A stretch of 64,000 nucleotides of DNA from contig NZ_JAJNAY010000001.1 in the NCBI RefSeq assembly GCF_021010565.1, positions 1,840,001-1,904,000 of the forward strand, read 5' to 3'. This document shows positions 46,113-56,211 of the stretch, in pieces. Source of the DNA: Chryseobacterium turcicum (GTDB lineage: Bacteria > Bacteroidota > Bacteroidia > Flavobacteriales > Weeksellaceae). The translations under genes were made by a program, and so were the position numbers. Position 1 is the stretch's first letter; every line of letters begins with the position of its first letter. The notes beneath the pieces are model-generated. The model was given only the letters and a program-made list of their open reading frames with translations, made no database searches and had not been told where the DNA came from.

Positions 46113-48689
46113 ATGATAGAAGACAACTCTCACGAAGGCGAAAGCTTAAAAAAAGTTTCAGGACTGTACAAAGACTGGTTTCTGGATTATGCATCTTATG
46201 TAATTTTAGATAGAGCCATTCCGTCTGTTTATGATGGTTTCAAGCCTGTGCAGCGTAGAATTATGCATTCTATGCGCGAATTAGAAGATGGGCGTTACAA
46301 TAAAGTAGCCAATGTTGTCGGTAACACGATGAAATATCACCCGCATGGTGACGCATCAATCACCGACGCAATGGTGGGAATTGGGCAGAGAGAATTGTTG
46401 ATTGATACTCAGGGAAACTGGGGGAATATTTACACAGGAGATTCTGCAGCGGCAGCAAGATATATTGAGGCAAGATTAACACCTTTTGCTTTGGAAGTAG
46501 TCTTTAATCCTAAAACTACAGAATGGTCTAAATCCTATGACGGTAGAAATAACGAACCTGTAGATTTACCGGTAAAATTTCCGTTGCTTTTGGCTCAAGG
46601 AGTTGAAGGAATCGGGGTTGGACTATCCACTAAAATTCTTCCACATAATTTCAATGAATTAATTACGGCTTCTGTTGCTTATTTAAAAGGGAAGAGCTTT
46701 CAGGTTTTTCCTGATTTTCTTACGGCAGGATTTCTTGATGTTTCAGAATACAACGATGGTCACAGAGGTGGAAAAGTAAGAGCGAGAGCCAAAATATCTC
46801 AGGTTGACAAGCATATTCTGATGATTTCTGAGCTTCCTTTTTCTAAAACCACAACAGATTTAATTGATTCTGTTTTAAAAGCGAATGAAAAAGGGAAGAT
46901 TAAAATCAAAAAAATTGAAGACAATACTTCAGATAAAGTAGAGATTCTAATCTATCTTCACAACGAAGTTTCTCCCGATAAAACGATTGATGCTTTGTAT
47001 GCATTTACCGACTGTCAGGTAACGATTTCGCCCAATGCTTGTGTTATTGTTGGTGACAAACCGATGTTCCTGGATGTTTCTACCATTCTTAAAATGAATA
47101 CCGATCACACGGTTTCTTTATTGAAAAAAGAACTGGAAATTGAGCTTCATGAGTTACAGGAAAGCTGGCATTTTTCATCTTTAGAACGAATCTTCATCGA
47201 AAACAGAATTTACCACGACATTGAAGAGGTAAAAAGCTGGGAAGAAGTTCTGAAAACTATTGATATAGGTTTAAAGCCTCACACGGCACATCTTCTAAGA
47301 GAGGTTACTGAAGAAGATATTTTAAGGCTGACAGAAATTAGAATTAAAAGAATTTCAAGATTCGATTTAGATAAATTTAAAGAAAATATTGCTTCATTAG
47401 AAGGGAAAATAGAGCAGGTAAGATTCCACTTGGCTAATCTTATTGCCTATGCGATTGATTATTATCTGAATATTCAGAAAAAATACGGAAAAGAAAGAGA
47501 AAGAAAAACAGAATTAAGAATTTTTGATACCATTGACGCTTCAAAAGTGGCTGTGGCGAATGAAAAATTCTACGCTAATTTTGAGGAAGGTTTCATTGGA
47601 ACTTCTCTGAAAAAAGACCAATATTTATTTGACTGTTCAGACATTGATGATATCATCACATTCAGAAAAGACGGAAGCATGAAAGTTGTAAAAGTGGAAG
47701 CGAAAACTTTCATCGGAAAAGATATTCTGCACGTTGCTATTTGGAAAAAGAATGATAAACGTACCGTCTACAACATGATTTACCGTGAAGGTAGAGATGG
47801 CCCTTATTACATGAAACGTTTTTCGGTAACTGCAGTTACAAGAAATACAGATTATGCTTTAGGTTCTGATAAAAGAGGTTCAGAAATGCTTTATTTTTCG
47901 GCAAATCGGAATGGTGAAGCCGAAGTGGTAACGGTTTTACTAAAGCCAAACCCAAGAATCAGAAAAAATAAAATGGAAATCGATTTCTCTGAATTAGCCA
48001 TCAAAGGAAGAGATTCAAAAGGAAATCTGGTCACCAAATATTCTGTAAAGAAAGTCGACCTGAAAGAAGAAGGCGTTTCTACTTTAGCGCCAAGAAAAAT
48101 ATGGTTTGATGATACCGTAAGAAGGCTTAATGCTGATGTGAGAGGAACTTTATTGGGGAATTTTAAAGGAGACGATAAGATTTTAACGATTAATGCTCAA
48201 GGCGAAGCAAAATTGGTAAGTTTTGATCTTGGAAACCGTTTTGATGACGAATATATCATTCTTGAAAAGTTTCGTCCAAATCAGCCGGTAACTTGTATTT
48301 ATTACGACGGAGAAAAGGATATGTATTTCATCAAGAGATTCTTGCTGGAAAACAATACCAATCTTCAAACCTTTATGCCTTCAGAACATCCGAAATCTTT
48401 TATTGAAAGAATTTTGGTTTCAAACAATGTTACTGCAGAAATTATTTTTGCGAAAGATAAAGGAAAAGATCGTGATCCCGAAACCATTAATATTGATGAA
48501 TTTATTACCGTAAAAGGAATTAAAGCCATCGGAAATCAGTTTACGAAATTTAAAGTTAAAAATATCAACATCACCATTCCAGAGCAGGAAGAAGAGGAGC
48601 CAGAAGTTTATGAAGAACCTGATTTTACTGCTTCAAATGATGATGGAACAATAGGAAATTTGTTCGGAAGTGATGATAACGAAAAATAA
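46113..48689 (+). CDS. parC: DNA topoisomerase IV subunit A
   Basis: 858 residues. The cleavage-rejoining subunit: the catalytic Arg-Tyr pair is R116-Y117 in AAAARYIEAR. The helix region YHPHGDASITDAMV corresponds to the quinolone-interacting segment and has Ala82 where Escherichia coli ParC has Ser80; I believe this is normal for Bacteroidota. LAQGVEGIGVGLSTKILPHN and a C-terminal beta-propeller-like DNA-wrapping region follow (about 500-830), ending in an acidic tail (EQEEEEPEVYEEPD). Directly after the small membrane protein gene. Confidence 0.95.
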   Translation: MIEDNSHEGESLKKVSGLYKDWFLDYASYVILDRAIPSVYDGFKPVQRRIMHSMRELEDGRYNKVANVVGNTMKYHPHGDASITDAMVGIGQRELLIDTQGNWGNIYTGDSAAAARYIEARLTPFALEVVFNPKTTEWSKSYDGRNNEPVDLPVKFPLLLAQGVEGIGVGLSTKILPHNFNELITASVAYLKGKSFQVFPDFLTAGFLDVSEYNDGHRGGKVRARAKISQVDKHILMISELPFSKTTTDLIDSVLKANEKGKIKIKKIEDNTSDKVEILIYLHNEVSPDKTIDALYAFTDCQVTISPNACVIVGDKPMFLDVSTILKMNTDHTVSLLKKELEIELHELQESWHFSSLERIFIENRIYHDIEEVKSWEEVLKTIDIGLKPHTAHLLREVTEEDILRLTEIRIKRISRFDLDKFKENIASLEGKIEQVRFHLANLIAYAIDYYLNIQKKYGKERERKTELRIFDTIDASKVAVANEKFYANFEEGFIGTSLKKDQYLFDCSDIDDIITFRKDGSMKVVKVEAKTFIGKDILHVAIWKKNDKRTVYNMIYREGRDGPYYMKRFSVTAVTRNTDYALGSDKRGSEMLYFSANRNGEAEVVTVLLKPNPRIRKNKMEIDFSELAIKGRDSKGNLVTKYSVKKVDLKEEGVSTLAPRKIWFDDTVRRLNADVRGTLLGNFKGDDKILTINAQGEAKLVSFDLGNRFDDEYIILEKFRPNQPVTCIYYDGEKDMYFIKRFLLENNTNLQTFMPSEHPKSFIERILVSNNVTAEIIFAKDKGKDRDPETINIDEFITVKGIKAIGNQFTKFKVKNINITIPEQEEEEPEVYEEPDFTASNDDGTIGNLFGSDDNEK

Positions 48690-48695
48690 AAAAAT

Positions 48696-49358
48696 ATGGA
48701 TACAATTGTTATCATTATAATTGCAGTTACGTGTATCATTAGCTATTTGGCTTTAAATGATATGAGAATGTTTGAGAAATATAAATTTAATGTGGGAGCA
48801 ATTCTGCATAGAAAAGAATATTTCAGACTTTTGACGGCAGGTTTTCTACATGCAGATTTTATGCATTTATTGCTTAATATGTATGTGCTTTATATGTTTT
48901 ATCCGCCAATAATGGCAGCATTTGGAGTTGTAGGTTTTTTAATCATATACATCGCCTCTATTTTGCTGGGAAATCTTTTTTCTCTGTTAATTTATAAAAA
49001 TCAAAGCTGGTATTCTGCAATCGGAGCAAGTGGCGGTGTTGCTGGAATTATTTTTGCAAGCGTTTCTCTAAATCCGGTATTTTCAAAAATTGGAATTATA
49101 TTTATTCCTTTTCTTAGTATTCCGGGCTATATTTTTGGGTTACTATACTTTGGATATTCTGTGTACAGCATGCTAAAACCAAGATCAAATGATAATGTGG
49201 GGCACGCTGCTCATTTAGGAGGAGCTTTCTTTGGATTGATTTATACCGTAATCATTTATCCTGAAGATGCAATTCATAATATGTTTTACCTATTGATTAT
49301 GTCACTTCCGCTGATTTATTTGGCGTACGAAATATTTGTAAGAAAAAGAATAGGCTAA
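48696..49358 (+). CDS. Rhomboid-family intramembrane serine protease
   Basis: 220 residues with six hydrophobic segments. The motifs are FLHADFMHLLLNMYVLY, the catalytic serine in GASGGVAG (near 112), and the catalytic histidine in GHAAHLGGAFFG (near 173). Cleaves single-pass membrane proteins within the bilayer; the substrate is unknown. It starts 6 bp after parC and probably shares its transcript. Confidence 0.92.
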   Translation: MDTIVIIIIAVTCIISYLALNDMRMFEKYKFNVGAILHRKEYFRLLTAGFLHADFMHLLLNMYVLYMFYPPIMAAFGVVGFLIIYIASILLGNLFSLLIYKNQSWYSAIGASGGVAGIIFASVSLNPVFSKIGIIFIPFLSIPGYIFGLLYFGYSVYSMLKPRSNDNVGHAAHLGGAFFGLIYTVIIYPEDAIHNMFYLLIMSLPLIYLAYEIFVRKRIG

Positions 49359-49381
49359 ATTTTTTTTAATTCTTAACCATT

Positions 49382-49416
49382 AAAACCAATGAATCTTTTC
49401 ATTGGTTTTGTTTTTT
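49382..49416 (+). terminator. Terminator of the parE-to-rhomboid operon
   Basis: AAAACCAATGAA and TTCATTGGTTTT form a perfect 12-bp stem with a 4-base loop, followed by GTTTTTTTT. Confidence 0.93.
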
Positions 49417-49540
49417 TTATTAATGTCCGTTTTTAATCATAATATTGAAAAACAAATGTATCATTTCATTATTTTAATCATTGTTTCAAAATCTCTTGTG
49501 ATTATTCAATATTGTCCTAAAGTTCTATGATTAAACTAAA

Positions 49541-49570
49541 AATCCGTCTTCACTAGATGTGAGACGGATT
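49541..49570 (-). terminator. Terminator of the pectate lyase gene
   Basis: AATCCGTCT pairs with AGACGGATT. On the minus strand it is followed by TTTTAGTTT. The stem resembles that at 2746. Confidence 0.85.
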
Positions 49571-49596
49571 TCAAATAAGTTTTTAAAAACTATTTA

Positions 49597-52095
49597 TTAT
49601 TTTTTCATTATTTTTTGATTAAATATTCCTTCTTTAGTTTTAATCTGTAAGAAATAAATGCCACTCTTTAGACTTGTCATATCAATTTTTGTCGTATTCT
49701 CATTAATTGTCTTAACAACTTGTCCAACTGAGTTTGATACAATTACCTGTTCAACAGAACTATTTTTTGGTGTAGAAATAGTAAGGATAGAATTAACAGG
49801 GTTTGGATAAATATTTAATTTTTCTAATCTGTTTTCCTGGGTTGCTAAAACTCCTGCGGTATTAAATACTGTTTTAAAATAAAATAGATTTGCAACACTT
49901 CCTTTTGTAATGCTATGTGCTCCTGGAGCAATATTAGGAATTGTTATAACCCCTGCTGTGGCAGTATAATTTACATTGTCAAACTTTACAGTTCCGCTAA
50001 AAGTAGGATCCAGAACCAATGTTAAAGTAGAAGTTTGCAAAGTGTTGTAAGCTATAGATGTCGCTGATTCTAGTTTTAAACGCTTTGTTAAAGCAGCCCC
50101 ATCATAGGTTGCAGATCCATCCGTAGAGTTTATATTTGCTGATGTAAAAGTATAGAATGTACTGTTTAATGCAGACGTAGTGAAATTATGAATTTCATTA
50201 CCTTGAGGTGTTCCCGCCGCAATTACACTGATACTGCCTGTTCCTGAAACTGATGTTCCCGCAGATCCCACAGTATTTACAGTGAAGCTTACATCGTCCG
50301 AAGGATTTCCAGAAATAATAACTGTTTTATTAGTGGTGTTTTTTACAAAACTTACTCCTGAAGCTGGTAACCCAGATATTGTGACATCAGTAGCTGTTCC
50401 ACCCCATGTAAAGGTCATCGGTGCTATTGCTGTATCGGTAATGACTGTTTGATCATTATTAGAAGGTATGCTTAATGTCTGAGTACTTACTACAGGTGAA
50501 GCAATTCCCTGAACAGAAATAAGAGAGGATGTATAATTCTGTAATAATGCCATGAGCCCTGTATTGACTGCTGAACTTGTATCATCTACTGCATTATTGA
50601 ACGTCCAACTTATATCACCTCCGGAAACTCTCCCCGAATATTGCATCGTTTTATCTCTCGCTACAACAGGGGTGTCTACAACCAAAGAATTAATATACAA
50701 TGCCGGATTTGTATCGAAATTATTATAAGTTGCACTGCCTTGTACAGCGGTGATATTACTTCCCAAAATTTCATTTCTGCTTGTTGCAAGGTAGGCATCA
50801 AATTGAGTAAGTGCTACTGAACTGTATGGTACAAAAGCTGTCTGACCGGTCATATAGTTGTTATGTGCCTTAATCATCCCTCCGTTTTCATTAGAAAATG
50901 TTCCGGTTGAGCCTCCCGCAATGTCTGTTCCTTGCTTAGAAATCAACATCGGGTATTTACAGTTTCTGAAATAATTACCCTCTACAAATACAGATGAACC
51001 TAATGTAGATCCGGCACCATATTTTGAGTTTCCATCATAATAATTGTTGTAAACGTGTGCTGAAAAAAAACGTACACGAGGATGTCTTGAGTCTGAATGA
51101 TCAAACCAATTGTGATGATATGTAATGTATAAATCGGTAGTAGTACCTTCACTTAGACCTAACAGACAACTCTTTCCGTTATCCCAAAAGTGATTGTATG
51201 AAAAGGTTACATAGGTAGATTTTTTTGAATCAAGTGCTCCATCACCTTTTGCCTGATCAGCATCAGATCCTGGTGCACCATAAAATAAATCATTATTGTG
51301 AGCCCAAATATAAGTATTGTCTTGCTGTAAACTGAGATTATCACCCTCAGAAGCATCAGTCAACATAAATCCTAAGTTACGAACTTCAATATTCGTTGCT
51401 GTTTTTATTCTGATTCCCCATCCATTGACCAGCGCATCAGAACCAACACCTTCAAAAGTGATAGAACTTGCTGCAATTTTTTTGTTTTCAATTACAATAT
51501 CTCCATTGAGCATGTAGTTAGGATCTGTAACATTCCCAATCAACCTGATAACGAGTGGACGGAAATCTAAACCTTTTTTGAATCCGTCTAAAATAGACTG
51601 TAGACCAACACAGGGATTAGAGTTAGCTCCGGTAACATTCATAGAAACTGTGTTTTTCGTATCTTGAGTAATGTATAAAACTACGGCATTTGCCTTTAAA
51701 GTTCCGTCAAGATTGTAGGCTCCTGGTACTCTTCCGTTATGGTGCGCAAACCCTGTTCTGTCGTGTGCGGTTACAATTATCGGTGCTGATATGGCTGCTG
51801 GTCCTTCTACGTTTCCAGTGACAGGAACTACTTTCATGGTGTAAACTCCCGGATTTAGCCCTAGTGCATCTGCTCTATAATACGAACCATAATTACGTAT
51901 CAGTTGGGTATCGATGATTTGGTCAGTAAAATTTGCTCCGGTATAATAAACTTTATAGCTATCGACTCCCGTTACAGGGGACCACTTAATATAGGCGGTT
52001 TCCATCCAGCCTGTCGCTTGTTTTATAGTAATGTTTTGTGCGGTTATTTTCAGAAAACTGAAAAAGCACATCAAATAAGTTAAAATTCTTTTCAT
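49597..52095 (-). CDS. Secreted pectate lyase (PL1 family) with type IX sorting domain
   Basis: 832 residues. Signal peptide (about 1-20), then a fibronectin III-like domain (about 22-110). The PL1 parallel beta-helix (about 115-450) has TNIEVRNLGFML, VTFSYNHFWDNGKSCLLG, and ITYHHNWFDHSDSRHPRVR with the catalytic-region arginine. Ig-like repeats follow (about 530-700), and the C-terminal sorting domain LNIYPNPVNSILTIS to the final FNQKIMKK marks export by the type IX system. It eliminates polygalacturonate extracellularly. No SusCD pair or other CAZyme is nearby. A long AT-rich gap precedes it. Confidence 0.92.
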   Translation of the reverse strand: MKRILTYLMCFFSFLKITAQNITIKQATGWMETAYIKWSPVTGVDSYKVYYTGANFTDQIIDTQLIRNYGSYYRADALGLNPGVYTMKVVPVTGNVEGPAAISAPIIVTAHDRTGFAHHNGRVPGAYNLDGTLKANAVVLYITQDTKNTVSMNVTGANSNPCVGLQSILDGFKKGLDFRPLVIRLIGNVTDPNYMLNGDIVIENKKIAASSITFEGVGSDALVNGWGIRIKTATNIEVRNLGFMLTDASEGDNLSLQQDNTYIWAHNNDLFYGAPGSDADQAKGDGALDSKKSTYVTFSYNHFWDNGKSCLLGLSEGTTTDLYITYHHNWFDHSDSRHPRVRFFSAHVYNNYYDGNSKYGAGSTLGSSVFVEGNYFRNCKYPMLISKQGTDIAGGSTGTFSNENGGMIKAHNNYMTGQTAFVPYSSVALTQFDAYLATSRNEILGSNITAVQGSATYNNFDTNPALYINSLVVDTPVVARDKTMQYSGRVSGGDISWTFNNAVDDTSSAVNTGLMALLQNYTSSLISVQGIASPVVSTQTLSIPSNNDQTVITDTAIAPMTFTWGGTATDVTISGLPASGVSFVKNTTNKTVIISGNPSDDVSFTVNTVGSAGTSVSGTGSISVIAAGTPQGNEIHNFTTSALNSTFYTFTSANINSTDGSATYDGAALTKRLKLESATSIAYNTLQTSTLTLVLDPTFSGTVKFDNVNYTATAGVITIPNIAPGAHSITKGSVANLFYFKTVFNTAGVLATQENRLEKLNIYPNPVNSILTISTPKNSSVEQVIVSNSVGQVVKTINENTTKIDMTSLKSGIYFLQIKTKEGIFNQKIMKK

Positions 52096-52544
52096 GACGT
52101 AATAGTTTAAGTTAATAGCATATTAATATGACAAAATGTAATCGATTGCACTAAATATATATAAATAAATAATACAATTAATTAAATTGTGAATAACCTA
52201 AAAATTACTTGTTAAAATGAATTTTAAATAAATTCTATTTTGAATTTATATTTTTTTGTTTTTAATGATTTATTTAGTGAAAAGAGATTTTTATTTTTGT
52301 TTTAAATACTATTTATCGAAAATATGTCAACTATTTTAAGTAATGGTGAGTTGGTTTTTTAATAATAAGTGTTATGTATTTAATAATAAATTGTTTTAAA
52401 AATAAGGAATAGTGTATCTGGTTTTTTTGAGTAATGTTAATTTAATGTTACGAATTTTAAGATGAAATCATAAAAATGACAAAGTTTTCAATTTTCATGA
52501 CTAATATCATGCTTTCTAGCGTTTACTTAAAATTTGCTCAGATA
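52096..52544. other. AT-rich upstream region of the pectate lyase gene
   Basis: About 450 bp without a gene. It holds several TAAT-rich and ATTAAT runs. The sequence ATATTAATAT (near 52121) is a short palindrome close to the pectate lyase start, on the side where its promoter must lie. I see no clear TAnnTTTG match with correct spacing, terminator or repeat family. Confidence 0.5.
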
Positions 52545-53393
52545 CTATTTTACGCCAAAAATAAAGCGGTCATTTCCACTCAAATCTTTGATGAGCTCAC
52601 TGTGAGAAAAATCGTTGTATAATTCTAAAGTTTCAGGTCCTAATTTCTGATTAATTTCTAAAAAGAGTAAACCATTTTTATTCAAATGTTTTTTAGAATC
52701 CTCGGCAATTTTTCGGTAGAAAATCAAAGCATCAGAAGTAGGAGAGAATAATGCTATTTTCGGCTCAAATTCCTTTACAGAATCGGCAATTTTATTCTCT
52801 TCATCAATCCCGATATAAGGCGGATTTGATATGATAACATCAAAGTTTTTATTCAAATCAAAACTTAAATAATCAGCGTGAATAAAATTGATATCCAACT
52901 TATGAAAATCTGCATTTTTTTTCGCTGTCACTAAAGCTTTTTCTGAAAAATCAACTGAGCTAACTTCACTTTCAGGAAAATACTTTTTTAAAACCAAAGG
53001 AATAATTCCGCTTCCGGTTCCGATATCAAGAATTCGGGGATTTGAGATTTGAGATTTGAGATTTGAGATTCTCTGAATGGCAATTTCCAGCAACTCTTCT
53101 GTCTCAGGACGTGGAATGAGAACATTTTCATCAATAAAAATTTTCATCCCGTAAAATTCCGTTTCACCTAAAATTTGTAAGTAAGGTTTTCCTGTTTTTA
53201 ATTCTGAAATAATTTGTTGAAATTGATTAATCTTCTCATCAGACAATTCCAAATCTGTAGACTGTCTTTGCTGAAAATGATTTAATTCTAAAATATCTTC
53301 AGCAAAAATCTGAAATATAAATACACTTTCAGAATCGGTATAAATTTCAGAAACAGATTCTGAGAAGTGTTTTTTAAGCTGTGATAATGTCAT
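52545..53393 (-). CDS. prmC: Peptide chain release factor N5-glutamine methyltransferase
   Basis: 282 residues. Methylates the GGQ glutamine of release factors RF1 and RF2. The N-terminal helical domain is followed by FYGMKIFIDENVLIPRPETE, SAM motif I ILDIGTGSGIIPLVL and the catalytic NPPY in VIISNPPYIG (near 190). The start codon overlaps the last base of yaaA upstream, so the two are coupled. A run of four ATTTGAGA words occurs at 53041-53070 inside the gene and encodes the sequence ISNLKSQISN, an in-frame small repeat. Confidence 0.93.
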   Translation of the reverse strand: MTLSQLKKHFSESVSEIYTDSESVFIFQIFAEDILELNHFQQRQSTDLELSDEKINQFQQIISELKTGKPYLQILGETEFYGMKIFIDENVLIPRPETEELLEIAIQRISNLKSQISNPRILDIGTGSGIIPLVLKKYFPESEVSSVDFSEKALVTAKKNADFHKLDINFIHADYLSFDLNKNFDVIISNPPYIGIDEENKIADSVKEFEPKIALFSPTSDALIFYRKIAEDSKKHLNKNGLLFLEINQKLGPETLELYNDFSHSELIKDLSGNDRFIFGVK

Positions 53394-54151
53394 TATCTTG
53401 TAAAAACGAGTTTTGTATTTGTTGATTTTTCCTCATTAATTCTGTACCCTTCATAGTTGAATGCTTTCACATCGTTCAATGTTTTTGCATTGTTTTCTGC
53501 GCAGAATCTTACGACAAGACCTCTTGCGTGTTTGGTGTACACTACAATGGTTTTCAGTTTTCCTTCTTTTATTTCATAAAAATCAAAATCGATTACCTCA
53601 TGATTGAGTTTTTTTCGGTCAACCACTTTTATATATTCGTTACTTGCCAAATTCAGGAGGATTTCGTTCTTTTTCATTTCAGAATTAAGCAGTTCGGTCA
53701 CTTTTTCTGTCCAGAATCCGTAAAGGTTTTTATAATTTTCAAATTCAAAATTTCTACCCATTTCAAGGCGATACAGCATTACTTTATCTGAAGGTTTCAA
53801 TAAGCCATACAGACCCGAAAGTATTCTGTAATTTTTCTGAAGATAGTCAACCGCATTTTTGTCTAACGTTTTTGCATCCAGACCACGATAAACTTCGCCA
53901 GTAAATGCAAACATTGCGGGAGCCGATTCTTTTGCTGTTGGAGTAGGCTTCCATTTTTGGTTTCTTTCCCAGTTTTCGTCTGCTAATTTTGCCGAAATTT
54001 CCATTAACTCGGAAAGATATTTTGGCGATTTATGTTTTAAGTGTGATTGTATAAGTGCAGCTTCATTAATAAATTTTGGAGTAGAAGTTCTCAATAAATC
54101 TGTTGAGTTTTCTATGTTCATTAATTTTGCAGGGGACGTTATGATTTTCAT
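53393..54151 (-). CDS. yaaA: Peroxide stress protein YaaA
   Basis: 252 residues of the YaaA (DUF328) family, which lowers free iron and damage during hydrogen peroxide stress and binds DNA. Motifs are MKIITSPAKLMN, PAMFAFTGEVYRGLDA, YRILSGLYGLLKPSDKV, YRLEMG and VVYTKHARGLVVRF. It overlaps prmC by one base and the CPBP gene by four (ATGA), so these genes are coupled. Confidence 0.94.
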   Translation of the reverse strand: MKIITSPAKLMNIENSTDLLRTSTPKFINEAALIQSHLKHKSPKYLSELMEISAKLADENWERNQKWKPTPTAKESAPAMFAFTGEVYRGLDAKTLDKNAVDYLQKNYRILSGLYGLLKPSDKVMLYRLEMGRNFEFENYKNLYGFWTEKVTELLNSEMKKNEILLNLASNEYIKVVDRKKLNHEVIDFDFYEIKEGKLKTIVVYTKHARGLVVRFCAENNAKTLNDVKAFNYEGYRINEEKSTNTKLVFTR

Positions 54152-54855
54152 AAATTAAATAAAGATAAATGTTTAGGGTCAATAAAATTCATCATCATCA
54201 TTGAGATAAAATCAATCAAAAAATGACAGATAATCAGAATTTTAATGTTTGAATATTTTTTATAAAATAGAGCAAATACAATCCCAATAAAGAAAGGGAC
54301 AACAACTTGACCGATTGTTCCGTACGTGCTGTGTAAAATACCGAATAAAAGAGCAGAACCAACCACTCCCATCATCGGGCTATTGTATATTTTCTCGATT
54401 CTTGGCTGAATATATACTCTCATTAATAATTCTTCCACAACTCCGGCCGTAAGACAAGTAAAGATAATCAGGAAGTAATTATTGCTAAATAATTTTTTTA
54501 GTTCTAAAAGTCTTTCACTGGGTTTTTCCTGAGTTACAAAAATAATAATTGCATTCAGAAAAGCACCGCCAAATACGCAAATAAAGTATAAAGCAATGAC
54601 AGCACCCAAATAAAACAAAGGGGAATACTTTTTTTCTTCCCAGACAAAAAATGACCTGTTTTCTATGAAAAAATTATAAATCAATACAACAAATAAAACC
54701 AACCAAAGAGAAAGTCTGTCGTAAAAAAATAAATCGGCGGTTAAAGCTTTATAATTAAAAAATAAATTAATTGTAGGGATTGAATACAGTATTGAAACTG
54801 CTAACAATACGAAAGTAAGTACAATGCCTAAAGAATATTTTCCGTTCAGACTCAT
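54148..54855 (-). CDS. CPBP-family intramembrane metalloprotease
   Basis: 235 residues with seven to eight membrane segments. The CPBP motifs are EELLMR in GVVEELLMRVYIQP (motif 1, EExxxR), FGILHSTYG (motif 2) and CHFLIDF (motif 3, HxxxD). Related proteins cleave prenylated CaaX-like or bacteriocin-linked substrates. Its own substrate is unknown. It lies 15 bp after the Sua5/YciO gene and overlaps yaaA by four bases. Confidence 0.9.
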   Translation of the reverse strand: MSLNGKYSLGIVLTFVLLAVSILYSIPTINLFFNYKALTADLFFYDRLSLWLVLFVVLIYNFFIENRSFFVWEEKKYSPLFYLGAVIALYFICVFGGAFLNAIIIFVTQEKPSERLLELKKLFSNNYFLIIFTCLTAGVVEELLMRVYIQPRIEKIYNSPMMGVVGSALLFGILHSTYGTIGQVVVPFFIGIVFALFYKKYSNIKILIICHFLIDFISMMMMNFIDPKHLSLFNL

Positions 54856-54870
54856 TTTTTAATAACTGTT

Positions 54871-55482
54871 CTAAATTTCTCCTTTCCCCTGACGGATAAT
54901 TTCCGGCTCTCCAGAGGTAAGGTCTACAATGGTTGAGGCAATATTGTCACCGTATCCCGAATCGATTACAATATCAACCAAGTGGTCGTATTTTTCAGCA
55001 ATCAGTTCCGGGTCTGTAGAGTACTCAAGAATTTCGTCATCATCTCTAATGGAAGTCGAAGCAATAGGATGTCCCAGTTTTTCAACAATCAACTGTGGAA
55101 TTGAATGGTCAGGCACACGAATACCAATCGTTTTATGGCCCTTATATGCTAAAGGTAAACTTTTATTGGCTTCCAAGATAAATGTGTACGGACCTGGAAG
55201 ATGACTCTTAAGAAATCTGAAAACGGATGTGTCAATAGGTCTTGTAAAGTCTGATAAATGGCTTAAATCATTACAAATAATCGAGAATTTTGACTTCTCC
55301 AGCTTCTGTTTTTTTATTTGAGCCAACTTTTCCATGGCTTTAATATCAAAAATATTACAGCCCAAAGCATAGATGGTATCAGACGGATAAATAATCAATC
55401 CGCCATTATTAAGGGTTTTAATAACCTCATTAATAAGGTTTTCCTGTGGGTTGTCCGGGTAAATTTTTAAAATTTTTGCCAT
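54871..55482 (-). CDS. Sua5/YciO-family L-threonylcarbamoyladenylate synthase
   Basis: 203 residues from the ATG at 55482 (MAKILKIYP). A TTG at 55488 in frame would add two residues but has no support. The YrdC-type domain contains GLIIYPSDTIYALGCN, KSKFSIICND, SHLPGPYTFIL and TIGIRVPDHSIPQ. The family forms threonylcarbamoyl-AMP for t6A37 in tRNA. The short length and the SDTIYALGC wording are closer to YciO than to full Sua5, so the exact role is not fixed. First gene of a four-gene run ending in prmC. Confidence 0.85.
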   Translation of the reverse strand: MAKILKIYPDNPQENLINEVIKTLNNGGLIIYPSDTIYALGCNIFDIKAMEKLAQIKKQKLEKSKFSIICNDLSHLSDFTRPIDTSVFRFLKSHLPGPYTFILEANKSLPLAYKGHKTIGIRVPDHSIPQLIVEKLGHPIASTSIRDDDEILEYSTDPELIAEKYDHLVDIVIDSGYGDNIASTIVDLTSGEPEIIRQGKGEI

Positions 55483-55540
55483 AAACAAATGTACGAATAT
55501 TTAAATAATTTTAATGAAATTGCTTTATTTAAAAGGATTG

Positions 55541-55571
55541 CTTGTAGTTTTGAAATATATTCGTATATTTG
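55541..55571 (+). promoter_or_regulatory. Promoter of the initiator tRNA array
   Basis: CTTG (55541-55544), a 19-base spacer and TATATTTG (55564-55571) lie 12 bp before the first tRNA, matching the Bacteroidota consensus. Confidence 0.8.
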
Positions 55572-55582
55572 CAATCCAATAT

Positions 55583-55655
<73 letters not shown>

Positions 55656-55694
55656 CTAAGCACAGTGTTTTCGATAAACACTATAAAGATATAT

Positions 55695-55767
<73 letters not shown>

Positions 55768-55806
55768 CTAAGTACAACGTTTTCGGTAAACGTTTTAAAA
55801 ATATAC

Positions 55807-55879
<73 letters not shown>

Positions 55880-55918
55880 CTAAGCACAGTGTTTTCGATA
55901 AACACTATAAAGATATAT

Positions 55919-55991
<73 letters not shown>

Positions 55992-56030
55992 CTAAGTACA
56001 ACGTTTTCGGTAAACGTTTTAAAAATATAC

Positions 56031-56103
<73 letters not shown>

Positions 56104-56109
56104 CCAACA

Positions 56110-56137
56110 GGAGAATCAGAAATGGTTCTCCTTTTTT
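56110..56137 (+). terminator. Terminator of the tRNA array
   Basis: GGAGAA pairs with TTCTCC, followed by TTTTTTATTTT, 4 bp after the encoded CCA. Confidence 0.88.
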
Positions 56138-56160
56138 ATTTTCAAGAATTAAATTAGATA

Positions 56161-56192
56161 AAAAAAATCCCGCTTCGAAAAGAAACGGGATA
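56161..56192 (-). terminator. Terminator of the exported-protein gene
   Basis: On the minus strand ATCCCG pairs with CGGGAT around a 13-base loop, followed by seven Ts. Confidence 0.85.
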
Positions 56193-56211
56193 TTTTTATT
56201 TTGTTTAAAGA

